From the NCBI RefSeq assembly GCF_009730915.1, contig NC_052480.1, positions 2,356,001-2,420,000 on the forward strand: a stretch of DNA of 64,000 nt. Direction: 5' to 3'. The stretch comes from Dioscorea cayenensis subsp. rotundata. Lineage: Eukaryota; Streptophyta; Magnoliopsida; Dioscoreales; Dioscoreaceae. The translations under genes were made by a program, and so were the position numbers. A model generated the notes under the pieces. The model was not told the origin of the DNA, made no database searches, and saw nothing but the letters and a program-made list of their open reading frames with translations. Below, piece after piece: positions 27,990-40,314 of this stretch (its first letter is position 1; each line of letters begins with the position of its first letter).

Positions 27990-28934
27990 TTGTGGGTGCC
28001 TTTAGTTTTGTGAAGTTGGTAGCGATACCCTCTCTTTGTTTCAACATTCTTATTTGTGTCATGATCAAAGCACTGGAGATAAAACCAGTTCTTGAGTCAG
28101 TTCTAGGTGATTTGAGAAAAGGGAATGGATTTTGTTTTGCATAATCATAAGTGTAGTCATTCCATCCTTCATCATCAAGAAGGACTTAGAACAGACAAAG
28201 TTTAGTGATTATTGCTGTTAATCTCAACCATATCAATCCAGAGAGCTAGTTTGCTACAACTTAGGAGCTTGCTGGCATGCAAGGTGAAACTTGTCCATCC
28301 TTTCATGGATTAAAAGGCAGATATGATGAGCAGTGAGAAAATCCCATAGCGAAATGTGTGGAATATCGTGTATGGAAGCTGAAACCTTGCTTCTTGTCTC
28401 TTCTGTGGCTAGCGTCATTTTTTTTAATGAGCAATTGGTTAATGATTAGGCAAATCATCTGGTCTAAATATTCATTTATGTACATTTAGTCTATCTATCA
28501 TTGGTAAATATTTCATTCACACTTTCAGTGGTAAAATTTGCAACCGTGATTGATTTTCTAGGTCTCTTTCCTTGTAACAGGTCAGTCCTTGTATGGAACG
28601 TGCAGTTTTGGATCAGCTCTTGGGTTATTTCGAAGCAAGGCTGGCTGGATATCCCACAACACTATGTGAAGATGAGGCTATGGTAATGTTTCATGAGAAT
28701 TCTTGATTTTAGTCCAGCATGTAAATATGAGGGGCTAATCATACAATCTGATGTGTGATGGATCAGCTAGCAGATGGCAACTTGGACCCAAAGAAACATG
28801 TTGCTCTCCGGCTTTTAAGATCAGAGAAGAAAATGCTAAGTGCTTGTTGTGATGCTACTGTTCAACTCATAGACCAATTGCCAGATCATACTGTTTCTCC
28901 CTGTCCTGCTCCTTTTGCCCCTCAATTCAATTGA
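19311..28934 (+). CDS. Plastid SET-domain protein lysine methyltransferase, Rubisco-LSMT family
   Basis: Eleven exons: 19311-19625, 19694-19769, 19967-20172, 20314-20400, 20541-20633, 27041-27195, 27299-27383, 27465-27551, 27617-27736, 28581-28682, 28767-28934. Total 1494 nt, 497 residues, frame unbroken. Start in CCGCCATGGAC. The N-terminus is Ser/Arg-rich, as in plastid transit peptides. A split SET domain follows, from LQSWLVREGLPPCKVVL through VAFSVPNSLVVTLERVLG to RLLINYGFVDEDNP, the NYGF motif of SET methyltransferases. After it comes the Rubisco-LSMT substrate-binding-like C-terminal domain (RLVAQRNGKLAVQVF, PCMERAVLDQL). It closely resembles the single-copy Arabidopsis gene At3g07670; its substrate is not established and may not be Rubisco. 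Intron 3 has a GC donor. Intron 5 (20634-27040) is swollen by transposons. The 3' UTR appears spliced (28939-29030). Confidence 0.93.
20173..20313 (+). other. GC-AG intron 3 of SET-domain gene
   Basis: The exon ends CCCACACGG and the intron begins GCAAGC; the acceptor is CACAG before GATGAAGTC. No GT nearby restores the conserved GSPT-x-x-EV reading, and reading through reaches a stop at 20263-20265. Confidence 0.75.
20771..21341. mobile_element. Non-autonomous hAT-like element
   Basis: 571 bp bounded by imperfect inverted ends TAGGGGTGCA / TGCAATCCCTA and flanked by similar 8-bp sequences (GTTTCAGC and GTTCCAAC, 6 of 8 identical), as expected for a hAT target-site duplication that has drifted. 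The interior is dominated by GAGCTCG / CTCGAGCTCGGCTCG-type words in both orientations, a common feature of such plant elements. It carries no coding frame. Inserted in intron 5 of the SET-domain gene. Confidence 0.7.
22110..26838 (-). mobile_element. Old Ty1/copia retrotransposon in intron 5
   Basis: Antisense to the host gene. Coding remnants in element order are: Gag (26208 to 25828, LVHFVLNGLPTNYEVFV), integrase (24491 to about 24150, PHIPQQNG then LINLLPTP), and reverse transcriptase (23450 to 23259, RLHKAFYGLEQAPHAW). Similar terminal stretches at 22199-22350 and 26690-26838 (both with TTATAC, AGGAAACTAC, AATCAAG, CCTAAGAA, AAGAATATT) are the surviving LTR parts. A purine tract (GAAAGGG, minus strand) adjoins the left one. 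Frames are broken many times and the LTRs are strongly diverged, so the insertion is old. The lower boundary is uncertain. Confidence 0.8.
24578..24980 (-). repeat. Tandem duplication (~230 bp) within copia integrase region
   Basis: About 24598-24765 and 24818-24980 share, in order, TTGAGATTTGTGAGTG, TATCCTAGTGAAG, GATGTAGTCATCAATGAAAA and TTGTAAAGGTTTGGTGG. This is a local duplication that occurred within the element after or before its insertion. Confidence 0.8.
27946..27990. repeat. (TTA)n microsatellite in intron 9 of SET-domain gene
   Basis: Perfect TTA repeat of about 45 bp. Confidence 0.95.
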
Positions 28935-31403
28935 CAGGTAGAGTCTTAATTCATTGTAGTTCTTCTTTATTTGGAATATCGTACTTTATTTGGAATGTTT
29001 TAATTCATTGTAGTTCTTTGCAAACCAGCAAATCCAACCAATTTTCAGCCATGATCTTGTAAATCAAGCGGATCGTAGTTTCATTGTGTCTGTTCAGCTA
29101 ATTGCCGGTGAGTTCCAAATTTTGCCAAGCCTGTGATACTCTTACTTTGCTGGAACTTAGCTAATTTTTTGGTATCAATTTATTTTAATATAATCTGCTT
29201 AGAAGCACTGAAACATGTTTTTACTTTTATATTTAACTGAATTCTTGCTATTTCATTAACTATACCTACTTAGTATAAAACCTGGATGGTTAGTCTAAGG
29301 GACAAATCATGTTTTATGATAAGGAAAACTGCTATCATCTATTTGATTACATTACATTAGTTAAGCTTGTGAACACACTATTCCTCATGCATGTCAGGGG
29401 CTTTGCGCATTGTGCGCCCCATTTTATTTTAAAAATCATTATTGGTTTTTTTATACATTATAATCTTCAAATTCCGTTCTGCAGTTTTGTTAATAGTCAG
29501 TTCTGGTGCCATGAATTATACTATATTATGTTTATCACAGGATCTAACACGACTGGAGTGCATCTGTTTGGGTAGTCTATGATGTCAAATTGAATTGAGA
29601 TAAAAAGAATTTTTTTAGTAGAATTGAGATAATAAGCAATTATCTTGGGTCTTGGCCATGTTTTGTGGTTGTCCAGCTGCTGCGAATCACGTTGTTTTGC
29701 ATGATCTACAACAATTGCAATGACTACGAACCTTTAACAATTACTTTACTTGACCCTTACCTGCAGCAGCCGGCTTTAGACTTGATACTTAAAACATCTT
29801 TTTTAATCTGTTTACTAAATTTCATCATACAGCAGTGGATGCTGGACAAGTGGTTATTGGTTGCATTTGATCCATGAGTCAGTATTTGTTGATAGGGAGT
29901 ACATTGGCCCAACCTGCAGGACATGGAATGATGAATTGCAGCAGCTGGGTTGCCTCTCTGGTTCAGATTAGTTTGAAACTAGTGTTTGTTGTTACAAAGG
30001 AGTTGGTGATGGGTGACTATTTTTCAGCTTCGCGGCTAGATCTAGTGTGTAACCTTTTTGTAAAGCTCATTCTATATCGGAGCCATCTATTTTCATTATA
30101 TTTTATATATATTTTTTTTAAATGAATATGAATGAGTGAGTGAATGTGTCAGATGATCTCTTTCTTATATATTTTTAAAAAATTAATAAAAATTAAAATT
30201 TTTAAAAGGAAAATGATTGTATACCTGATTTTGTTTATATTAATCGATCAACATCAGATATTATGTAAACATTTTTTATTTTATTTTTTAAATTTTAGAT
30301 GGACAAACTATCGATCGAGATATATATATATATATATATATATATGACAATATGGACGAGTCAGTGACTCTCAGATCTCTCATGCGGGAGTATGGTATTT
30401 TAACCATTACAAATAACCAATTAATACAATATAATATAAGATATAAAAATAAAAAATATAAAAACCTTTGATAAGCATCAACAGTTTAATCTTAATATGT
30501 TGGATAAGTAAAATATTCAAACCTGAAAGCTCCTATCCATAGTATGATAATGGAAAAAAAACAAAAACAAAAAACCTCTTCCATATGTTTTCTAATGCAC
30601 CATCTCAATTTTCCATTATAGGTTCCCTACAGGGACCTGGCCTCTTGAGTCTGCCTTTGTTGTTTTTTTTCCAACAGAGACTAACAAAGAAAGAGCCTCC
30701 CGCTCATTTTATTTTTCTCAGGCTATTTCTAATCCACCTGAGTAATGTGATTGGCGGACAATCAGACTTTTTACATCATACCCTGATGCATGCCTCAAAG
30801 GGTAAAAACATGCACATTAGATTCTTAACCTTTTGGCAACCAAATATGACAGCCTGACAAATTTAAATCTACACACGGTCTCAAACAGTCCTTCAGTGTA
30901 AGCAATCATGAATAGAGAAGAAAAGAAACAAACAAGAAAATAATAATAATAATTACATGAACAAAAACACAGCTCTCAAGGTTACAACCACCACTAGTAT
31001 GTTAAATTCTAAATACAACCACCCGGGCATCCAATCAAAATAAATGAATTTACAAGCAAAGTTGGACCTCAAATTGCTCACCCGACCTCGCATATGATCG
31101 TGATTTGCGAAAGGTGACTGGAAAGGCATATCACCCTCTGTCATCTCAAGCTGTAAAAATGTGTCAAGTTTAATACAGAAATTACAAAACTGTGATCCAA
31201 ACTTACATTCATCAAAGCAGGGAAAACAAAAAACCAAATGCAAAAAATCATATGCTTCAAAAAATAATAAAATGTCGCCAATTTATGCTCCTAGTACATA
31301 AAGACAAACAGAGGCAGCAAGATCATTTGTTGCAAACCAACCTGTTGAGAGCACTCAGACAACCTGTGTACCAATAATATCTGTCTCTGTATAATAGTTA
31401 AAT
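28935..31403. other. Region between convergent genes; UTRs and spacer
   Basis: Next to the SET-domain stop is a likely spliced 3' UTR (donor GACAG|GTAGAG at 28939, acceptor CCAG near 29030). The stretch 29860-30110 is less AT-rich and could be more untranslated exon. An (AT)n run lies at about 30318-30345. Next to the SEC10 stop, 30950-31403 is probably SEC10 3' UTR. No protein family was recognised in the short frames. Confidence 0.4.
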
Positions 31404-34400
31404 CTATGCTTCTGACATGATGCTGCCAAGCCTAGATGCAATCTTAGCAGACTTGAAATCCTCTCTGAGCTGAATGAACCTGAGACCAAAGAAGAAAGCA
31501 TATATTTTTTTTTTTAAAGGAGGGTTTTACTATTTCCAAGGATGTGACAGGGAAAAGCAATGTGTATACATCATACCTTAATGCATCTTTTTTGATGTTC
31601 GGAGTTCCCTCAAACAAGGATGCAAGACTTTCGGGTGCAACAATAAAAACATTAGCCATTCTGCATGTCAAAATTGTTAAAACTCCTTAACTATACATCC
31701 ACGACAGATGAGAACAATGAGATGCATTAAAAAAAGAAACATAGGCAATAAACTACATACATGCCCAGCAGTTCAAATTTCTCATCAATTGATGGGGCAT
31801 TGAAACTTCGGACAAACTCTCCGTACTCGGTTATGTCACGCTTCAACCGTAGCCCACCACTGAAAATAGAAATAAATAACACAAACCCAAGTACATATCT
31901 TCATATGTGACTCATTTAGAAGTAGAATGATAGCCAACAGTTGGGCAAGCACAAAGCTCAAATGAAACAGACATAATAATGTATAAAGTACCACCATGAA
32001 TGTAATGAAAATAGAGTTTACCTTGCACTAAAGGTGAACTTCTGCCAATGATTAAGCAGACCTTTCTGAAACCGATTTCCCTGAATAACACAGTCCATGT
32101 GGTTATAAATGAAAATGTAGACTAGAGAACATACTTAGAATAACAGATAAATTACAGGTGATAAATGCAGATAGAGAACATGAACAAAAATAATAGTACA
32201 GAGAGAAATACAACACCTTGTAAAAAATGAGTTCACTTTTTTCTTAATAATCAATAGAATGAATAGTTATCTGATTACAAATAATCACATAAATCTCACC
32301 AGTTCTGTCAAGAATGATTGTTTGTTGAGACCTTCGAGAGCAGTGAATGCAACTTCAAGCACACGTGAGAGATAAGCTACAACCCTGGCGAAAACAAACA
32401 AAATGATACATTATCACCATGACAACATCAATAATGAATAGCAAAGAAAAATTATGACCTTACCGTGTACACGCATTTGTTGGCCGATGGTCAGGAGCAT
32501 TTCCATCATCAGGAGTACGAAAATCAGTAGCCTTCTGCTCTGAAGATAGCAAGCGCTCAACCTGAACAACGATTAAGTAAGTTCAGAAAGATGTGCCAAG
32601 AGAAAATCATCAAAAAATTACTAAAGTCTCAAGTCTCCATAATGCAGATTTGAAGTACACAAGTACCTGAATGAAGGCTCAAAATTAGTCCCTGTATTGT
32701 ATATGCAGACACTACTCAAAAACCTACAGATTGTAAATTGACCCTATAATATTTGAAATACAAAAATGACTTTGGCATGATTGCCAATCGTGGATTTCAA
32801 GTTGAATTTGATTAAAATTTAATGCCAATACCTGTGGATATTTTTATTTTGTGATTGACTAGATTAGCCCTCAGATAAAATCAAGTGATAGTTTTATAAG
32901 AAATTTAAGTATCAGCCTTCTAGAGAAATGCATGCATCAAATACAGCTCATTTATACCAAAACAGAATAATATTGAGATAGAAGAACTCTCTCAAGGTAT
33001 AGACCTCAGCCATCACAGTTTCAATGCACAATATAAGACCATTCTGTGCGGTTCCCTCTATGCTTGACACTGTTGTTGCCATCTCCTCACAAGCAGCTGC
33101 ATGAGCACCGTCCACAGGAAGTAGGAGTCGAGCTATGGAGTTTGAAAAGTACTGAGCAAGAAGTCAAAGTCAGTACTAGATAACAAAATTTCCACAGAAG
33201 AAAGGATCAGTTTGGTTACTTGTTGAAGTATTGCCACACTACTAGCACATCGCTGCACAGCAATCATGAAAGATCTGAAACTATTTTCACCAGCAGCTGC
33301 AGCCGCCTCTGCCTAAAAATCATCCACAAGCAGCGGTTAAAATTCAGTAATAAAATACGTCCTTTCATTTATATATGAATTTCTTGACACCATGGAGAAT
33401 GATGGGGAGCCGTAGTTTGATGTTAAAGCGGATGATCATACCCCAGAGGCGGCAGCTGCAGCTACCCTTCTAGTGACAAGTGGTCCGAGCACATATTTCT
33501 CCCGCAGACTTGCCACTTCATTCAAACTATATATGGCTCGTTGAAGCCCCTCAATTAAGTACTTGCTTACCTGCAAGTGATCAAAAGGAAAATTGAAAAC
33601 AGGAATACTCAAATAGGTCAACATAGTGTTCTTGAATAGAGTTCAGTGAATATACTTACTTGATCGAGCAAGCAAGTGAAGATTGAATTCACATTAGATG
33701 CAAGCGTGGCAGGCTGTATTTATTAAATTATAAAAAAACACACACACACACACATTAGGAATCAGAATAGTATCAGCAACATAAAAAGACAATTCTAAGG
33801 CACTAAGAAAGAAAAGCAGCAGGGTTACAAAAGCACCAACAAATTGACAACAGACACAACAATGATAGTTTAACCAACTAGAGAAGTGTGTAAAGTATTT
33901 TTCAATATCAAGACTGTACCCCCACCTTCAAGCATAAAGTAGGGGAAAAATAGCAGTTTTTTTATAATTCTCAATAAAACTTTCATTGAACTAGAATTAA
34001 AATGGATTATAAACAACTTTCCTTACAAAAAAAGGGAAATAAAGACAAAACAAGAAATCTACAATGGTTCAAACCTGAGAAGAAAATAAAGTGCATCTAG
34101 TTATTGCTTCCTCATTCCACCGCACAAACTCTGCTACTATTGTAACAGATATCTGTTGCTGTGGATAAGAGCTTGGAGCTCCTTTTGAACGCGAGATGGT
34201 CCCTGTTAAGTCTGATTGTTGCTGAACTTCAGTTAGCAACTCTTCCTTCTGCACAACAGAGAATAAAGATAAACCTTATCATGTTTGCATCTTAAATATA
34301 TCAAAACTAAAGCTCTAAGTCATTCAGAGAAGGCAAACCTTCAAGTCAAATAGTTGTGTAAGAGATGCTTGTTCATATTCAGGATATTCATCTTTATGGG

Positions 34401-37400
34401 CAAGAAACAACGACTCTGTGAGGCCTGAAATGAAGAAAAGATTTATAAAAAAAAAGATGTTCAAGTGCTGAACCTACAATAAACAAAATGAAAAAAAGAA
34501 CAGAAATCATTGATGTTGCTCATGCAAAATTGTATTCCAACCAAGGCCATCAAACAAGCAAACAGCTTCAGTTAAGCTCAAATTTTGGTACTCATCTCAT
34601 TTGAATAGTAAAAATACTATGCTTGATTATAACAAATCAAACAATATTAGACTCATCTGAATTCAGGACAAACAGGTTCGGTAATATTTTATATCATAAA
34701 AATATTGCGAATTTATAATATATGTTTATCTTTATTTTTAAGTAGTTCATTTAATTAAACATATTTTTTCCATCCAACCTTCATCAGAAATTAGCTTTGG
34801 TGGTTGCCAGGATCAATGTTCTTAAAACATTCTTCCTTATATTGGCTCAAATAATCACTGTCTGGTTCACTGGCTCACACTCAGCTCACGATAGAATCAG
34901 ATGAATTTGAACTAGCGCCACACACTAATTTGAGTCAAGCAAGGTCTTGTTTAAAGCCCTACTTCCAAGAGAAGTTAAAGATCTTAAATGGCCTCACTCT
35001 CCTTATTACATAACCAAATTACAGAAAAGGAAAAACAAATATTCAAGAAAATGGAAGATGCACCGTAAATATTATATATAAGCATATTATAGTCAAAGCC
35101 ACACTGAATCAACAACTAACAATTTCCCTAGCAAAATCACATCACCATTGAATATCTTTCTAATCTCTTTAGAAGCATCACCAGTCAAAATAATATGCTT
35201 AAAACCATAATTCTTATCGAAGAAGAGAGCTAATCAAAATTCCATCACAAGAACTATAAAACCGAACTGCTCAATTGTTTGAAACCACAGACAGAAATTA
35301 AGCATTAAAAACCACTATATGTGAATTGAATATTCTTTCCATATGTAACATTAAGATTCTAAGAATACATTTCATACTTGTAGACTAATGCATGTTTCTT
35401 GTAAGTTGGCAAATATTTGCATTGTAACAGTAAGGATGCTGGAGTTATCACTACACTTTTTCCCATCAAACTGGTTAAATGCAAACTAAAAACATGCTAA
35501 TCAATATCAAAGGAAAAAGAAAGAGAATAAATAATGCAAGTTGCAGAATTCACCCTCAACGTCTAGTTCACCACAACCGACAGTCTGTAATTCTTTAGCA
35601 AGTTCTTTTGTTTTCTCATATGCCACTGCAAGATTTCTGAGATACTGCAACCTCAACAAACAGCATCAAGATGTAACCTAAGTCAAAACCTTTAAAGGTT
35701 TAAAAGGCAAAAGTGTTAATATCATGGCTTACAAGTAGGGCACCTCCTTCCTCAACAGGAGGCAAGTTTCCAAGGGGTGGTTTCACCAATAGCTTCTCAA
35801 GAACAGCAGCCACCCTCTGCTCTAAAACTCGCTGCACAGCAAGAAACAGTATAATTGGTATCTTGCATTGCTTATCTAATAAGAGACTAGCAATCCACAA
35901 AAGGTGCCTACATAGCAGTGGGGTGCTTATGCACAATCTACACATGCTTGACACTAATATCAGATTGTATTGGCGAAGCAGCATAGGTTGTTTCATTTTT
36001 GTTTCTAGGAAATAAAAACAGGGATGGATTCCTTGAGCAGTTAAAATTTCATGCAGCCATTTGGAGGCAGATTTTATCACACAAATCAGGATCAGAAGAA
36101 ATTAATAAACTTCCATGGCTTACATGTACAAGGATTGACATGACATCATTAGGAGAAGGGAACACAGCCATTATGGTTGCTGCCTCTTTTCTCACAGTCT
36201 CTGAAAGGAAATTTCAAACTATCAGAAAAATTCATCATTGTTACTCAATAATCATAAAGTTATAATTAATAAAACCTGTAATTTCTTTGTAGAATGTAGT
36301 CAGCCCATGCTTAATGTTGTCAGTGCTAGCTTGTGATCCCTGATCACCAAGAACCAACTTGGTGTCCGCATTCATAACTTCTACATCAATGAACATTGGT
36401 CGAGTTGTCACATAATGTTGCATTGCACTAGTCCCCCTGTTAAACTGCATATGCAGACAAACTAGAGTTGTCACAAACTCTGGTATTAATTCCTACTGTA
36501 GAAATCATATGATTGATTCCCTGACCTCATCATATCAACCAGGCAATCAAAAAACAATCTTCACAGGAAAAATGTCTTTTCACAAAAAATTTTAGATAAT
36601 ATAACACCTGTTGTCTGAATATTTGTTGAGCCTATAATATCTTTACCAAAATTTTGGGCTTCGATCACAAAAGTATTTTACTTTATCTCAATGATTTATT
36701 CACAGAAGAGGATAAGTTACATGGTTGATCCATAACACTAATGCATGCTACCAATTGTCAAATAAGAAACAAGTAAAAACAGAATTAAATACCTGAGATA
36801 AAATTTTAGCACACTCAGCCATTGTTGATAATTCTCGTTTCTGTGAGGCTGTATCAAACCGGGCCAACAGTCTGTTCTCCAACTCTACAGAAGGAAGACA
36901 GCTTACACTGAATAAAATATTCAAAAAATAATACTAAAGGATATTAAATGAGTCAAACCTACCATTACAGTAGTCTTGTAGATTTGCAACTGCGACTTCT
37001 AAGCCCCTACTAGCATTTGCAGCACCCACTGCAGATGGCATATTAATGCCATGCCTTCCAACATCCTCCTCAGCAAATGCACCTTTTACAAGTAAAAGAG
37101 GAAGAAATTCAAGCGTCAGCAAATAACAATCCACATACAAACTTATGATTATTATATTCTTAAATAATCAAAGCCAAGAAAGACAGACATGTGAATCACT
37201 ACTTACTCCTTAATCAAGATACAAAAGTAAGCTATTGAAAACAGAAAAATAAAAACCCACTATATAAATGGAAACTAAAGATAAATTATCCCGAGGAAGT
37301 ATTCAAATGAAATTGAAACAGGGTTATTGAAAGATGCCAGTGGAGAATTCTATGCCAAAAGGAGTTGAAACAAAATGAATTTCTGATCCATATATTGATG

Positions 37401-39478
37401 ACCAGACAGATGTTAATATGCTGGCAGTAATAATGTGCAACTGAAGGATGTGTGATATGCCCAATAAACAAATTTACAGCTATGAAAGAATGAGTAGACA
37501 GCACCGCAGCAATAAATGACAGCTTACGCAATTTCTGTGCAACTGAAGCTGCCTCGGCAACACGACTGTCATCCAAAAATAAAGAGGATAGCTCCATTAG
37601 GTCCCCACGACTGCTATTGAACTCCATCAAATACTGCAATTCTTGTCATAAGAGTCCAGTGAGAAGTATTTAACAACAATACATTGAGCCAATTAATTAT
37701 TACAGCAAATCATCTAATGCTTTCAAATAATAACTTGCCTTGATGAGTTCTATTGTTCGGGTGGCAGTTTCTCTTTGGGAGTCTGCACTCTGACAAGAAA
37801 TGGCAACTTATCAAGGTATATGATTGTTAAAACCATTAAATTAATTATCTGTGTGAAAAATACAAGGTCAACACAGAGAAGTTCAAATAATCATCATATA
37901 GACGAGCAGTTTACCTGCAAGTGATCTCCAATTTTGGCGGCAGTCTGGCCCACACTAGAGATTCGAGTGTCTAGCCTGGCAAAACTTGCAAAAAGACCAT
38001 CTACACCTTTTTCTAGCTGCAGATAAAGAAAAATTCACACATATCAGACGGAATCACACATGAAACATTATTAGCAGGACAACCAACTAAAAAAGTTCCA
38101 TATTGAGCATCTTGGACTAGCCTAAAATCATAAGAACTCATTAACATGCTATGTTACCAACTATAACAGTTCATTCAAACATTAACAAACGACTTACCAC
38201 CCAAGGGTAGAAATACCAAATCTAAACTAAATGTGCACGAAAAATTTACAGCACCAACCAGAGTATCATGTTTCCATGTTTTGCATCGTGCTGTAGGCTC
38301 CCCACATGGCAAGGATAAAAGAAAATTGGCCCTAAACAAACTAATTGCAATCAATCCATCTTGTTACACGTTTTCATAGTCACCATGTGTGGATTTGCAC
38401 TGGTACAGGTAGAATTTATAAATAAGAAGAAAATTAAAAGGGCAACCATGCACATGCTTTTCACCATTTTCTGCATTAGTACTAATACTCAACATGGGCA
38501 TTTTGGTATCTTTACTCTGTCTACTGCAGGTGAGTTGGAGATCTACTTCATAGAGCACCATCAGCATACAATGTCATATCAAGAAGGTTAAGATATAAAA
38601 CACTCAAGCCCTCAAGCCATATTTTCTTTCAAAATCTCCGAACATGTATAAACAAACAAGAAAGAAAACCATTCAAGAACTGCATGATCCTTTGCAGGAG
38701 GTATTAACAAGTCTAGAGGGGCAAAGATTCAGAAAACTTTGACTCTACATGTTCACAGTCAGGAAGTACTTTCAAATAACAACCAAACAAAAAGATCACC
38801 TTCATATTTAATCACGAACATCAAGAAATACTTAACAAACATGTCCATTCACACTAAACCATCAGCAAGTCGGACTCATACCATGTCATATAAGTAAAAA
38901 ATGAAATATCAAAGAGAACTAACCTGTGCAAGAGTCTTCCTGTGCTTAGAATCTTGGACAGCGACCTCCTCTTTTAAGTTCTGCAATCTCGCATCAACCT
39001 TTTTGACCAAAAGATAGCATCATATAGATTTTTTTACATAAAAAGGATTCACTAAACATAAATTTCCGTCATTAATCCAAATTCAAATACCTGGTGGCGG
39101 AGATCAATGAGCTCCTTGCAGGAATCCTTGAAGAGCGCGAGAAGCGTATCCACCTCCGGGAACAGCGGCGTCGACTGCCCCTGCCCGCCCTTCAGCACAT
39201 CCGATGGCATGCGACCATGGCCATTCGGCAACCCATCGATCCCCTCATGCGAAACCCCATCCTCTTCTTGGAAAGACGGCAGTAGCTCGTTCACCAAGCT
39301 CCCAAACAACGCATCAAAAGAGAAATCCCCCTAAAATTGAATCAAAATCTCAAAAAAAAACTCCAAAAACCAACCACATCACCAGATCCCAAGAAAGGAA
39401 ACCGAAACCCACCTTAAAATCATCAATATCGAGGATGAGAGGAAGAGTGCTATTAGACGAAGACTTGGGAGACGCCAT
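31404..39478 (-). CDS. SEC10: Exocyst complex subunit SEC10
   Basis: Subunit of the octameric exocyst, which tethers secretory vesicles to the plasma membrane. There are 24 exons, in transcript order: 39413-39478, 39091-39330, 38924-38998, 37915-38016, 37739-37789, 37528-37633, 36963-37082, 36793-36884, 36276-36444, 36124-36200, 35733-35831, 35554-35644, 34339-34424, 34075-34248, 33660-33713, 33442-33570, 33220-33312, 33005-33151, 32464-32561, 32300-32384, 32022-32080, 31761-31859, 31577-31660, 31404-31479. They total 2472 nt, 823 residues, with no frame break; plant SEC10 is about 830. Landmarks are LPLILDIDDFKGDFSFDALF, EKGVDGLFASFARLD, YLMEFNSSRGDLMELS, FNRGTSAMQHYV, VRWNEEAITRCTLFSSQ, DHRPTNACTRVVAYLSRVLE and the end IQLREDFKSAKIASRLGS. 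Intron 5 uses a GC donor. A copia 3' LTR lies about 0.6 kb upstream. Confidence 0.95.
37634..37738 (-). other. GC-AG intron 5 of SEC10
   Basis: Donor reads AAG|GCAAGT on the coding strand, the optimal GC-donor context. The acceptor is TTGCAG before TATTTGATG. Flanking exons join as ELIK-YLMEF, matching the family. Confidence 0.88.
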
Positions 39479-40055
39479 GACTCCCTTTCATCTACTCCGA
39501 TCACCAAAACGATCAAAATTTTTCAAAAAAATAAAGAAAAAATGGATGAAAATGATCGAGATCTCTCACCAAATCACACAAGAATAGAAATCACGATCGA
39601 TCTCCAAGAACAAACGACGAAGATTGAGAAAATCAAAGAGCTAGGGTTTCAAATTCGAGGGAGAAAACAAGAGAGATTGAGAACCGAGAGCTCGAAGAGA
39701 CTTGGCCAGTTGGAGGTTTCTTGATATTGTGTTTGTTTATCAGTCCGCCGGTGCTTTGTTTTTTATGAATATTTTGCAAATACCCCCTTGAAATAGTTAA
39801 ATATTTTGTTTTTATTGAAAACTATCAAAAGTGTTTACAATTATATTTCAGTCCTTTAAATTTTTTTAAGTCTTTTTTTTTCTAGGGTTTATGATTAAGT
39901 TCATTCATCAATGTATATATACATATATATGTTGTTTAGAAGTTTTTCTACTTGTTGGATAATTTTATTAAGAGTATGGTCAATAATATTTTTATATATG
40001 ATTCTATCAAAAATTTGAAGGGTGATCCTCGATGATTGGATTATAAAGGAGGGAT

Positions 40056-40314
40056 TGAAAAAGAGTAAAGAAAGGTTTTTAAGGCTCTATATTTCATTGA
40101 TGCAGAGAGGTACATATATATACACATATGATAGTCTTGTTTATTGCCTTGATTTACAAATCATAAAAGCAGATTTACAAGAGGTAATTTGTTGATTTGG
40201 AGGGAATGATATAGCTGTTAAATTGCGCCATTAATCTTGAAGATCGATTGGGTGATTTGGTTGAAGATATGGTGCTGGAATTCTCCTATAATCTAAGAGA
40301 GATTTCCTCCTTTA
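40056..40314 (-). repeat. Copia 3' LTR (259 bp)
   Basis: Aligns along its length with 44312-44584. Shared words include GAGTAAAGAAAG, GAGAGGTACATATATATAC, GGGAATGATATAGCTGTTAA and GATATGGTGCTGGAATTCTC. Begins TGA and ends TTTA on the plus strand. As the element's downstream LTR it points toward SEC10. Confidence 0.9.
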
